This document shows, in pieces, positions 1 to 9,724 of a stretch of 64,000 bases of DNA (position 1 is the first letter of the stretch; every line of letters begins with the position of its first letter). Below the pieces are notes generated by a model. The model had not been told where the DNA came from. It was given only the letters and a program-made list of their open reading frames with translations, and made no database searches. Source of the stretch: Thecaphora thlaspeos (lineage: Eukaryota > Basidiomycota > Ustilaginomycetes > Urocystidales > Glomosporiaceae); contig UWYS01000002.1 in the NCBI GenBank assembly GCA_900291925.1, positions 372,001 through 436,000 of the forward strand. The letters are read 5' to 3'. The position numbers and the translations under genes were made by a program.

Positions 1-613
1 GTACAAGCAGTTGGCGCCGCATGCCAGGTTCCCGTCCAGACTAGCCGAGTTCATCACGCTCCAGCTCCAGCAGAGGGTGCTGCAAGAGGCCGAGATGATG
101 CAAAACCGCCTCACCACACGCGCCAGGCGCATTGTCATCGAGTCGCTCACGCAGCCGCACGGCGCAGGCCGTACCGTGGACAAAAGGGCGACAGAGGCCA
201 AGATCGTCGACCTCCTCGGCACGGCCGATGGCGACGGTCGACCCATCTACAGTGCCGGCCTGATCTGCGAACCAACACCTGGCGACGCGACTGAGTTTCA
301 CCGGCCGGTGCCCGTCTCGCAGTCAACGAAGCACTCGCACCGCGAACGGGACTCAGCACCCACTGTGCCCCTCTACGACCTCTCTATGCTCGCTGCAGAT
401 CAGCTGCAAAGACTGCGACAGGACCTAGACGCCATCCACTCCTACGAGACCCATTGTCTCGACCACGGAGCGCCAGGCCAGGTCGACCCCTTGAAAAGGC
501 CGGCAGATGAAGGGCGAACGGACAGCGGCGGCAGCTACGCCCTCCGCCAGTCTGCGCACACGGTCGACCTCGCGGTAGCGCTATGGAGGCTCATGATTTG
601 GAATTCTGCCTGA
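1..613 (+). CDS. 3' end of an unidentified gene (5' truncated by window edge)
   Basis: An open frame enters from the left edge (first full codon at base 2) and runs without a stop to a TGA ending at 613, about 203 residues. The first 80 residues read as a helical, Gln/Leu/Arg-rich segment (LQLQQRVLQEAEMMQNRL), and a second helical stretch (MLAADQLQRLRQDLDAIHSYE) lies near residue 125. The rest is hydrophilic and low in conservation cues. I do not recognise the family; a coiled-coil C-terminal region is all that can be supported. The gene converges on CCT5, whose stop lies only about 185 bp away. The last 60 residues could instead be spliced or untranslated. Confidence 0.4.
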   Translation, partial: YKQLAPHARFPSRLAEFITLQLQQRVLQEAEMMQNRLTTRARRIVIESLTQPHGAGRTVDKRATEAKIVDLLGTADGDGRPIYSAGLICEPTPGDATEFHRPVPVSQSTKHSHRERDSAPTVPLYDLSMLAADQLQRLRQDLDAIHSYETHCLDHGAPGQVDPLKRPADEGRTDSGGSYALRQSAHTVDLAVALWRLMIWNSA

Positions 614-797
614 CTGACACGCCGAGGATATCTCTCTCCTCTGCAACCTAGGAACGTCGGAGGTGCAAGAAATATGCCACATCGCCCTGGATGTACCCCT
701 GTGGAAAGAATATCTTGATGTGATTATACAGCGAGCGAGCGTATCGAATGTTCGCCCGCGCAGAGGGCAGCAAGCGGAACGGCCAACTTTGCGAAGC

Positions 798-2807
798 CTA
801 CTCCATGGCATGTTGCTCGATCTGCGACGAGGCAGAAAGGGACACATACAGTCGCCGGGAAGAAAGGTCGAGAACGAGGCAGAGTCAGCAGTCTGGAGCG
901 CGCGCGAGGCAGCAGCTATCAGGCCGAGCTCGGGAGAGCGGTAATACTTACGACGTCGTCAATCTTGAGGACAGCGCGGACCAGCTGTGTTGCTAGGAGG
1001 AGCTGCTGTCGCTTCGAAACGAGCGGGTCAAAGACTCGGCAGTTCTTCATGTCGTTGTCCTGAGAAGACGGCAACAGTGGACGGGAGCCGACGGAAGGAG
1101 AAAATAATACATCAATGAGTCGGTACTCCGCTGATCTTGACTGAAGCCACAAAGACGCCTTGCCTGCCCTCGACTCTGTCTACTCACGCCGGCGCCCATG
1201 CAATCGATGCCGAGCTTGGGGTTCTTCTCCGTCACCTGTCGGCTCTTGACCTCGGCGAGCGTCTCGATCGGCGAGTAGCCGCTGTTCTCCGCCAGCGCCA
1301 GCGGCACCGCATCGAGGGCCGACGCGAACGCCCGCATGGCGTACTGTTCGAGAGTGGCGATCTGCAAGGAAAGAGACGTGCGGAAGACGGAGATCCAAGG
1401 GAAGCCACGATATTAGCTGGCCGAGATTTCAGGACGGCACCTGTACGATGATGTAAGGCCGCACCGCGAGGGCGTCTGGATACTCACCTCGTCGGCCGCC
1501 TTGCTGATAGCCACGGAGGCGCAGATTTCTGCGGCGCCGCCGCCGTAGACGATGCGGTTGTCCACGACGAGGTTCCTAACGACGCAAATGGCGTCGTGGA
1601 GCGCCCGCTTCGCCTCGTCGATGATCATCTTGTTGGAGCCGCGCACAAACACGGTGACGGCCCGAGTGTTGGCGCACTCCTCAATGATAAGCATCTTGTC
1701 CTTTGTCGTGCCGAAGCTGACCTCCCTGACCAGGCCGGCGCGCCCAAGCTTCTCGGGGCTGAGGTCCTCGAACCGCGGGACGATCCGACCATTTGTCGCA
1801 ATGGCGATCAACTCGAGCTCGGGGCCGCCGACCCATCGCACCGCGGGGAGGTCGTGCTGGAGGAGGAGGTGGTTGGCCTCGTCGTCGAAGCCCCACTGGC
1901 AGATGACGAGGTTGGCACCGCAGTCCTTGACCCGCTTGATCATGTCCTCGAACTTCTCGCGCTCGTACTCTTGCAGCTTCTTGTACTCCTCGACCGACGT
2001 GATGTCTAGCTTGTGCTTGGTCTTTGGACGCGGCGGCTCAAAGGGGCACGTGAGAATAGCGATCTTGGTATCCCGGACCTCGCGGGGCATCTGCGGGTGG
2101 GAAAAGTCCTTGTCGATGACGACGCCCTTGACAAGCGACGTGTCCTCGAGGCCACCGCCGACCTTGCCGTCGACCTTGATCAGCTCAAAATCGACGTCCT
2201 TGCGCTTCAGGTCGGCCACCGAGAGGACCGAGTCGACGGCAATGCGGGCGAACTTGTCTGACGCCTTCGAGACAATCTTACTGCCGAGACACGTCTTTGC
2301 CGTCTTCATGAGCTCCTCGACGTTGTCGAGATCAAACTCGACGACGTCGGCGACCTTTTCCAGCTGCTGGACGGCCAGCGAGCAGGCGCGCTCGAAGCCG
2401 TCAGCGATGCGGATGGGGTGAATGCCGCGGTCGATGAGAGCCTCGGACTGCTCAAGGAGGGCGCCAGCGAGCACGACGACGCCGGTGGTACCGTCGCCGA
2501 TCTCGTCGTCCTGGCTCTTGCTGAGCTCCACAAGGAGCTTGGCGATCTGGTGGTCGAGCTGCATGTTGTTCATGATGGTGGCGCCGTCGTTTGTCACCTG
2601 GATGTCGCCGTCGGGGCTGATGAGGATCTTGTCGAGGCCGCGTGGACCGAGTGATGTTTTCAGGATGTTAGCCACCGTCTTTGCTGCGCTGATGTGGTTC
2701 TTGATGGCCTGGATGCCCTGGGCGCGGGTCTTTTTGCCCTGCTCGCGGACGACGATAAAGGGACGCCCGTACTCATCCTGAGCGTAGGCGATCTGAGGCT
2801 CGGCCAT
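798..2807 (-). CDS. CCT5: T-complex protein 1 subunit epsilon (CCT5), cytosolic chaperonin
   Basis: One of the eight paralogous subunits of the TRiC/CCT ring, which folds actin, tubulin and other cytosolic proteins in an ATP-driven cycle. Exons on the minus strand are 2807-1488, 1361-1188, 1059-952 and 821-798, giving 541 residues, the usual length for this subunit. All introns have GT..AG ends. The group II chaperonin motifs are present: [10 protein letters not shown] near residue 52, DGATI, and the ATPase motif [12 protein letters not shown] near residue 100. The N-terminal [17 protein letters not shown] and the [12 protein letters not shown] block are epsilon-type. The last exon encodes only IEQHAME and is too short for an ORF scan. 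Start chosen as the only ATG before the conserved N-terminus. Confidence 0.95.
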
Positions 2808-3699
2808 GGTGGCAAGGGACGGTAGACCTGATGACCTGGTGCGACGAGTGCTGGATTAGGGCGGGGGATGGCTTTACGCTGCCGGTGCGGTGCGGTGCGG
2901 TGTTGGGTGGGGTAGAAGGCGAGGCAGACGTTATCTGCTAGTTTGCGCAGCAGTGACCAGTAGTGCGGATGGGGTCGCTAGGGCCGAAGTAATGGAAGGC
3001 GGTTGAAAGAGGACGGTGTGTGGCGGATGTCCGGGGTGTCGACTGGTGGTGATGGCGGTCGGGGAAGGAGGCTGTATTGTACGTTGGCCCGAGAGTGTGT
3101 CGGAAGAGCGTTTTTGCCACTTTTTCCGTCGACCTGGCTGGGTGGCCCCTGCCCGGCCTGCGCGTGTGGCCCTTTGCCTTGCAGCGTCACAGCCTGTCGC
3201 CTGACCCGGCCGCGGCCTGGCGTGCGCCGCCCGCTTCTTCTTCTTCCTTCCAAGCGATCCGCCTCCCTATTCAAGCCAGGCGCGTCTGGCCCCTCGTGTC
3301 TTTCTCGGCCCGCAAAGAGCAGCTGGCCTCGACTACTACTGATCCACTTTCGCGGCTCCGCACAATCTCTTCTGCCAGGGGTGCGGACGGCGTCGAGGAG
3401 AAGCCGTGCCGCCACCACGCCAGCCAGCCACCCTTTCATACGTCCTGTTACAGACCAGGGATGGCCATACGCTCGGCCCTAGGTGTCATCGAGAGAGTGC
3501 CTTGTCGCACCATCGACGACTGTGAGGATACAATCATCGAAGCAACTCTCACTTTGCTGCTGCTGGTAGACGAAGTTTTCGTTTCGTTGCTTGACGTTTG
3601 GGATGAAGGGTCCCAGATGGCAAGCGAGCTTGAGCGTGCCTGCCGACGGTCGGCTCAACGGCGACGGAGGTGGGAGCAGCGACTCTATGGCGGCAACTA
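2808..3699. other. Intergenic: CCT5 upstream region up to the transposon
   Basis: No convincing gene. It should hold the CCT5 promoter and 5' UTR. A short run of GGTGC-type repeats lies at about 2882-2905. A 214-codon plus-strand frame (3077-3721) resembles no family and has biased composition, so I leave it out. The stretch is GC-rich and CpG-rich like the host, in sharp contrast to the element that begins at 3700. Confidence 0.5.
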
Positions 3700-3851
3700 C
3701 AGTCGTGTGCAGATCAATTGAGACACGAGGAAAAAAGAAAGGCTGAGAGAGACCCTAGGAGTGATCTTGGCAATCACTCAAGATCACTACCTCCACTTAA
3801 CTTGGGCACCTTGCTCAACTACCATACCCCTGACTGCCAACTGCACACTAC
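3700..3851 (+). repeat. Left terminal inverted repeat of the Tc1/mariner-type element
   Basis: Begins CAGTCGTGTGC after a TA at 3698-3699. It matches the reverse complement of 6559-6710 over all 152 bases with six mismatches. Four mismatched bases fall at three CpG-derived sites (3726-3727, 3816-3817, 3823-3824). Confidence 0.9.
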
Positions 3852-3964
3852 TGCTCCAACTGCCTACACTGCCCTGCCTTGCACCACCTTGTATGGCCTT
3901 GTGCTCTAACTGCTTGCATTGCTGCCACCCCAACCACCACTGCTCCAACTGCTGCCACTCCAAC

Positions 3965-4936
3965 ATGCACCACCCTATCAGCCCAGAGATCAAGGTGCTG
4001 GTACACCACCTTTGGTGGCATGGAATCCTGTCCAAGTGCAACATCTGGCAACTTGCTTTCTTGAGAGCAACACTCTGGTGAGTCAATCATGCCATGTGAC
4101 TGTGCAGCTTTGTAGGCAAGCAACAAGCTGGCCCAGGCTGCTACTGCAAGCTGATGCCACTTGACCTGCAGATCATTGCTGAGGCAGTCAAGAGCAAACC
4201 AAGCATCTACCTGGACAAGCTCAAGGAGCTGTTGGAGGACTACAGCAACAGCATCTTGCTCAGCACAATCTTCCACCAGCTTTCCAGGCTTCAACTCACC
4301 AACCACAAGCTCAAGCACATTGCCATGGAGCAGAGCAACTCCAGCAACTGCCACTTCATCTACCACATCTCCATGTATGCCCCAGAGCAGCTGATATTTG
4401 TTGACAAGTCATCCTTTGATATCCAAGTATCCACATGGCTTGCAGGCTGGGCAAGGCAAGGAGACAGAGTCACTGCTCTTGCAGCACCATGGATGTGGGA
4501 TCCCCGCTTTTTGCTTGTTGCCAGCCTCTGTGTACCAAGAGATCTCTCTGAGCCTGGGCTGGTGGAGCCCTGCATCATTGAAGGCAGCTTCAATGCAGAC
4601 ACATTTCTTGTATGGATCAAGGAGCTGTTCTGGTCATGCAACATCTTTCTGGGCCACTGCAGCGTCATTGTGATGAACAATGCAAGGATTCACCACCAGG
4701 CAACATCATTCATCAAGGCCTACAGCTGCATGTCAGTCTTCCTGCCTCCCTACTTGCCACAGTTCAATCCCATTGAGCTTGCCTTCCATCAGATCAAGGC
4801 TGGAATCAGGCAATGCACTCAAGCCTGGTACAAGAGCATGCAGTAGATGTCTGCCTATGATGTCTATGAGGCATGCAATGTTGTCCACAGCCATCACACA
4901 AAGAGATACTTTGAAGCAGATGGATATGACAATTAG
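3965..4936 (+). pseudogene. IS630/Tc1/mariner DDE transposase, inactivated
   Basis: The reading frame from ATG 3965 to TAG 4936 encodes a recognisable transposase interrupted by three in-frame stops: TGA 4079-4081, TGA 4097-4099 and TAG 4844-4846. The N-terminal part (ISPEIK..., RATLW) looks like the helix-turn-helix region of this family. The DDE core follows: LIFVDKSSFD (first Asp kept), VIVMNNARIHH (Asn where the family has the second catalytic Asp) and LPQFNPIELAF (Glu kept), with 32 residues between the second and third positions. After the TAG the frame continues for 29 codons (YDVYEACNVV...) that resemble the usual C-terminus. The first two TGA codons sit where Arg codons are expected, consistent with CGA-to-TGA change. 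A 30-nt intron (4078-4107) could formally remove them but is too short and is a multiple of three, so I prefer nonsense mutation. Confidence 0.85.
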
Positions 4937-5066
4937 GAAGCCGACAATATTTGAAATGGAACATGCTACAAAGCTGCTGCAAGGGTGGCAAGTGTGCAAG
5001 GGGAGATCAAGAGAGGGGTATACAGTTGCATCAATTGCTGCAATATTCACAACAAACTTGATGCCA

Positions 5067-6407
5067 TCACTGGCCACAGAGGCCATCAATCGCAGCATCA
5101 AGCTCAATCAGGTTGCCAACTCCAGGGCCTACCTCTTTGCAGTGCTCTGGATTTGAGAGGACAATCTCAAGAATTGCCATGTGCCGGATCTTGTGCTGCA
5201 CCAGGACATCACAGAAGTTGCTTGAGAGCTTGGGATTGGCCTCCAGGAACTGCAACACTGGCATATCCTTGACTGGAAGGCAAGACAAGCTGGCAGCGGG
5301 CTGTGCAGATGGGGAAGAGGGCTGGGATGGCATGGCAAAGCCAGTTCCACCCTGCATGGCCATTGGGAGGCAAATAATGGGCTGCTGCAGCTACTGCCAA
5401 GTGTTGCCAAGCAGCAAGGCTATTGCCAGCTTGTAGATGTTGTTGATCAAGATGTCCTTGCCACTTTGGCTGGAGCTCTGTGTGCTGGTGCTGCTGCTAG
5501 ATGCTGCCATCAATTCCTTCAAGCTCTTGTCAAAGACATCAAAGGCTGCATTGTTGGGTGGCCTCTTGATGCTGCAGCCAGGCATCCTGTATGCCATTGC
5601 TGCCACCCAGTGGCACAGCTGCATGTGGGAGATGGCAATGTGACAACTGCAGCAGACAAAGCAAAGGCTGCCCAGAATGTTGCACTTGTTGTTGTTGAAT
5701 GTGTATTGATCCATGAGGTCCTCCATGTTCTGCTCTGTTGGCAAGATGGTGAGCTTTGCAGCAGCATCAGTCTTTGCCTTCTTGCTGGGGCTTGGGCTTG
5801 GCATAGGGAGATCATTGTTGTCATCAATCTTGATGGTGGCAGTGATGCAGTCAAGGAGCTGGATGCTCACTTCTGCCTTCTGGATCTTTGACTTGGCCAC
5901 TGTTTGCCAGAACTCCTTGTATGCTGTCTCTGTAAGCTCAATGCCACCCTTGAACACCATGTTGCCCTTGATCTTGGTGGTGATTGGTGAGCACAAGCAA
6001 TCCACCTTGTACTTCTTTGATACTGCTCCATAGACAGCAGTGTGGAAGTCTGATAGGTCAAATGTACTGTGCACCTTGACCAGGAGCATCTCAAACTGGC
6101 AGCAATGACTGCCAACAAGCTTGAACAGGTTGACACCAAGGACCAGCTCTAGAGACTTGCCTTCCTCTTCCTCAGAGTCATCAGAGTGGATGGTGGTGCT
6201 GGATGTCTTCCCTGACAAGGACAACTGAGACTGGCTGGTGTATGGCATAGTGGCATGCAGGCTTTATTGCCTAGAGGTGGGCTGTGAGTCAAAGAATGTG
6301 TTGGCCAATACCTGTTGTGATGAGGGTGACTGGGAGGCTGGTGACTGAGAGACTGGCATCAGGTCAACATGGAAGACTGTGCACTGAGCTGGATACTGGG
6401 ATGCCAT
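5067..6407 (-). pseudogene. Second gene of the transposon: unknown Cys/His-rich protein, interrupted by stops
   Basis: A minus-strand frame runs from about ATG 6407 to a stop at 5067-5069. It is broken by TAA 6264-6266 and TAG 5391-5393, both flanked by continuous coding in the same frame. The longest intact piece is 6248-5391 (285 residues). Order of regions: a Ser/Gln-rich head, an acidic patch (DDSEEEEGK), a globular middle, a basic proline patch (PMPSPSPSKKAK, NLS-like), a Cys/His-rich motif near 5700-5590 with CFVCCSCH and MQLCHWVAAM, a Ser-rich linker, then a helical C-terminus (VLQFLEANPKLSSNFCDVLV) that looks SAM-domain-like. Function is unknown. Convergent placement inside the inverted repeats makes it part of the element rather than host DNA. 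The true start is uncertain because the frame stays open upstream to 6692. Confidence 0.65.
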
Positions 6408-6558
6408 CCCACTGGCAGTGTTGGGAAGCATGGCAAGCTTGGCTGGTGTGCTGCAATGGTAAAGTTGATTGAGAGCAGGTTGAAGGAGAAAGAGAAGGTG
6501 TTGGGAGCAGTTGGATAGAGCTGGTGTTGTTGGCAGGTGGCATTGGTAAGGGGTGGTG

Positions 6559-6710
6559 GTAGTGTGCAGTTGGCAGTCAGGGGTACGGTAGTCAAGCAAG
6601 GTGCCCAAGGTGAGTGGAGGTAGTGATCTTGAGTGATTGCCAAGATCACTCCTAGGGTCTCTCTCAGCCTTTCTTTTTTCCTTGTGTCTCAATTGATCTG
6701 CACACGACTG
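6559..6710 (-). repeat. Right terminal inverted repeat of the Tc1/mariner-type element
   Basis: Mirror of 3700-3851; ends in CGACTG followed by TA at 6711-6712. It retains a CpG at 6586-6587 that is CpA in the left arm, and has TpG or CpA at two other sites. Confidence 0.9.
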
Positions 6711-7454
6711 TAGCGCACTAGCCTTGCTACGAACTGCTCAGCTGTGGTGCGACTGCTCAGCTGGTTCCGAGGCAAAGCGGAGCAGATCGACGCGTTGGCC
6801 TTTAGCTTGCTTGGCACGTAAGTCAAGGTGTAGGAGCGGCCGAGGACTTCTCTGGCGGCGACCAGGAAGCGCAGCCTGGAATACGATGGTTCGAAATATC
6901 ACCTGTTACTCACTATGTACTGTATCGCGACGACGAGCGCGACCGACAAAGGATGATTTGCGACCTGCAGTACCACAGAGTGGGTGGGGCGCGCTGCCAT
7001 CCTCTTCCGCCGTCCAGAGGAGGCAGGCGGGGCTGCTCTTCCTCTCCTCGCCAAGCCTCTGAGTCGTGTGGGCAGGGATCAAGGCCCAGGGCGGAAGCGG
7101 ATGCCCTCTGCACGCGACGGCGATACGCCCACCATGCGGGAAGGCGCCTCTCTCTCCCTCTGCCACTTGGCTGGAATTTCGGTGCTACGGTACAGCGACC
7201 AACACACACGCACGCAAGGGAGCAAAGTCAGCCAGCCACGACGAGCTCGGGCGGACCGGCCGACGGACGGATGGCCGTGTCGCCCTGCTTCCTTTTCGAA
7301 TCGGAATGCCCCCCTTCGCTCCCCCCCTTTGCTCGCTCGTCGAACCTGTTCACTTTTCCTTCCACCACCACCACCACCAACACCGCCCTCTCGGCTCGCA
7401 TCCAGCCCCGGTCAACGAACAACTTGCCCCCCGCCCAACCCTCTTCTCCTCAGC
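6711..7454. other. Intergenic: region upstream of the ELO elongase
   Basis: No gene recognised. It contains the ELO promoter and 5' UTR, which becomes C-rich with pyrimidine tracts and a CCACCACCAC run (about 7362-7382) just before the start codon. Overlapping open frames here have no family resemblance. Confidence 0.45.
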
Positions 7455-8876
7455 ATGGTCTCCTCCGTCATCTACGACTCGGTCATGGCGGCGCTGCCTC
7501 GCAGCCTCACCACCAACGTGCCCACCTACCTGCTTGCGTGGGAGGCTGGCAAGACACCCCTCTCGACCTTCCCCAGCCTGGTCGCCGCCATTGTGACCTA
7601 CCTCGCTGTCGTCTTCGGCGGGCGTGAGCTCATGAGGAACAGGCCCGCCTTCTCCTCAAGCATCAAGCTTCCCTTCCTCATCCACAACCTCGCCCTCACC
7701 TTTGGCAGCGCTCTCCTCCTTGCACTTATGCTCGAGGAAATCATTCCGATCTGGCGCAGGAACGGCTTTTACTACGCAATCTGCGGAGAGGGCGCTTGGA
7801 CCATGGTGAGATTTTGCAAATAATGAGGGGCGGGACAATGCTCTGTTGCGATAATTTCGCCGACCAGCCCTTTACCCTTTGTCCCTCTTCCCTTGATTCT
7901 TTCCCTGCCGCTGCAGAAACTCGAGACGTACTACATCATCAACTACTACTTCAAGTTGTACGTACTAGGTCACTGCGTGGTCAGATGGGCTCCCTCACCC
8001 CCCCGCGGCTCGCAGCGGAGCATGGGGCCCCGACCTGCGTAGCTCATTGCACTGAACCCTGTCTCAATGTGTTGCCTGAACACAGTTGGGAGCTGATCGA
8101 CACCGTTTTCCTGGTCGCCAAGAAGAAGCCGCTCGGTGAGTATGCTGGAGGATCTCGAGCGCCGCTGCATTTCCTGCAACTTCCGAAGCGGTTCACGGAA
8201 ACTGACCCACAATCTGCTCGCCTTCTTACACACTTGCGCTGTGCCTTTCGACAGCCTTCCTCCACGTCTACCACCACTCGGCCACCGCTGCGCTCTGCTT
8301 CAGCCAGCTGCATGGCAAAACCAGTGTCTCATGGGTCGTCATCTGCCTCAACCTCGCCGTCCACGTCCTGATGTGTAAGCCACCATCCCCCGCCGTGTCC
8401 TCCCGGTTGCTCGCAGGTGGGGCGAGGCTCTCCGGACCCTAGTCAGCCACGCTGACTCGCTGCGGATATGCCCTCTTGCCCGAACGTCTCTTGTCTGTTC
8501 TCTCTTCCTCCACTGCTGTGTAGACTTCTACTATGCCCTCACCTCGCTCAAGATCCGATGCCCCTGGAAAAAGTGGGTGACGACGGCGCAGATCACGCAG
8601 TTCGTCATCGATCTGTTCATCGTGTACTTTGCCTCGTACAACTACTTCGTCCACACCTACTTCCCCAAGATGACCCACTATGGCACCTGCGCTGGCAAGG
8701 AGCACGCGGCCTTTTCCGGCATGGCCTGCCTCACCAGCTACCTGTTCCTCTTCATCGCCTTCTACCAAAAGACGTACAGCCAGACGCAGGCCAAGAAGCG
8801 GGCTTCCGCCTCGGCCTCTGCCAACGGCAAGACCATCTCCAACGGCCAGGCCAACGGCAACGTCAAGGCTCTCTAG
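7455..8876 (+). CDS. ELO-family very-long-chain fatty acid elongase (3-ketoacyl-CoA synthase)
   Basis: An ER membrane enzyme that condenses malonyl-CoA with an acyl-CoA in the first step of fatty-acid elongation, feeding sphingolipid and phospholipid synthesis. Exons are 7455-7805, 7917-7957, 8086-8135, 8255-8374 and 8524-8876, all GT..AG, giving 304 residues, normal for the ELO1/GNS1/SUR4 family. The signature histidine box is seen in FLHVYHHS, split from the preceding KKKPL by an intron; [23 protein letters not shown] and the later [20 protein letters not shown] are also typical. Several hydrophobic segments support a polytopic membrane protein. The C-terminus is Ala/Ser/Lys-rich and ends KAL without a clear dilysine signal. 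Which yeast paralogue it matches cannot be told by eye. Confidence 0.93.
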
Positions 8877-9724
8877 GAAGGAAAGCGAGGTCGCCACTCG
8901 AGGAGCAGGGGACCCCCCTCTGCTCTACAGCCGGATCTTTGTTACTCGCGCGTCGATAACTGTTGATCCGAGGCCGTCTAAGGCTGCGAATGGAACAGGA
9001 GCGCGAGGACATTCCTTCGTGTATATAGTTGGGCAACCGCAGCGTTGGCAGACTGCGATGGAACGCTGCTGGGGCAAGGCAGGTGTGCACGGATGACCGA
9101 GGGATGTCCCTCTGGGTCTCTCGTTCCCACCACATACATAGAGCGCTAGCCGTCACCTCGTGTTTAATATAACTCTGCTGCTTCCCCTTTGTGCCTGGCT
9201 GTATGTACACCAATGGCAGCATTCACAAACAAGAATACACGTTCGCGGAAATGGGCTGCCCCACCTGCTGCTGCGTGGTCCAGGACCAAGGCCATGCCGT
9301 TGGCGGCATTTGTCGGGGTTCGCGCGTGGGGGCGTTTCCGTGCAGAAAAGGCACATCAGCCTCCACTTGGAAAAGGAATAAAAACTCCGGCCTTCGGGAA
9401 TGAGGGCCTTGCCTTGTCACCTGTTGGGCGGAAATTTTTCGGCGACGCCGGCTTCGAGGGCCTTCTGCCGCCATCCACAACGCACGACGCACGAGCAAGA
9501 AGGCAAAGCACCAACGCTGAGCTCGCTGTGGCGAGGCGGGCGGACCACAGCTCGCGCTCACCTCTTCTGCGCTACTTCAACCTGCCCTCCTCCATCTATC
9601 CGGACACCAACTCCCACCCCTCATTCACACCGGCATCGACCCCTCTCCCCTTTTGCACCCTCCGTCAGCAGCAGGCCTCTCCCGAAAACCCATCGCTTCA
9701 GGACCACCCACCCCTCGTACAACG
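8877..9724. other. Intergenic between ELO elongase and FES1
   Basis: Contains the ELO 3' end and the FES1 promoter. A single inverted heat-shock-like pair, TTCGGGAA, sits at 9393-9400 and an A-rich TATA-like stretch (GGAATAAAAAC) at about 9375-9385. No RNA gene or convincing ORF is seen. Confidence 0.4.
9393..9400. promoter_or_regulatory. Possible heat-shock element upstream of FES1
   Basis: TTCGGGAA is a TTC-nn-GAA pair about 325 bp before the FES1 start codon. A functional element normally has at least three such units; only one clear pair is visible. FES1 orthologues are heat inducible, which makes the site plausible but not demonstrated. Confidence 0.2.

Larger units (their letters stand above)
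3700..6710. mobile_element. Decayed two-gene Tc1/mariner-type transposon with 152-bp terminal inverted repeats
   Basis: The element is bounded by TA dinucleotides (3698-3699 and 6711-6712), the target-site duplication expected of the IS630/Tc1/mariner superfamily. Its ends read CAGTCGTGTGCAGATCAATT inward from each side. The two arms (3700-3851, 6559-6710) align without gaps with six mismatches. Inside are a DDE transposase pseudogene on the plus strand (about 3965-4936) and a second, convergent gene on the minus strand (about 6407-5067). Base composition differs from the host: A+T is higher and CpG is nearly absent (about ten sites in 3 kb, none between 5299 and 6585). Neither gene is intact, so this copy is non-autonomous. 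It lies between CCT5 and the ELO elongase, outside any recognisable coding region. Confidence 0.9.

Noticed and set aside
3077..3721. A 214-codon plus-strand frame beside the transposon
   Set aside because: No family resemblance. It ends inside the transposon's left inverted repeat, so the frame cannot be ancestral host coding sequence in this form.
4078..4107. A 30-nt intron in the transposase bounded by GTGAGT and CAG
   Set aside because: Too short for normal splicing and a multiple of three. The flanking protein reads through in frame with family-like residues once the two TGA codons are treated as mutated sense codons.
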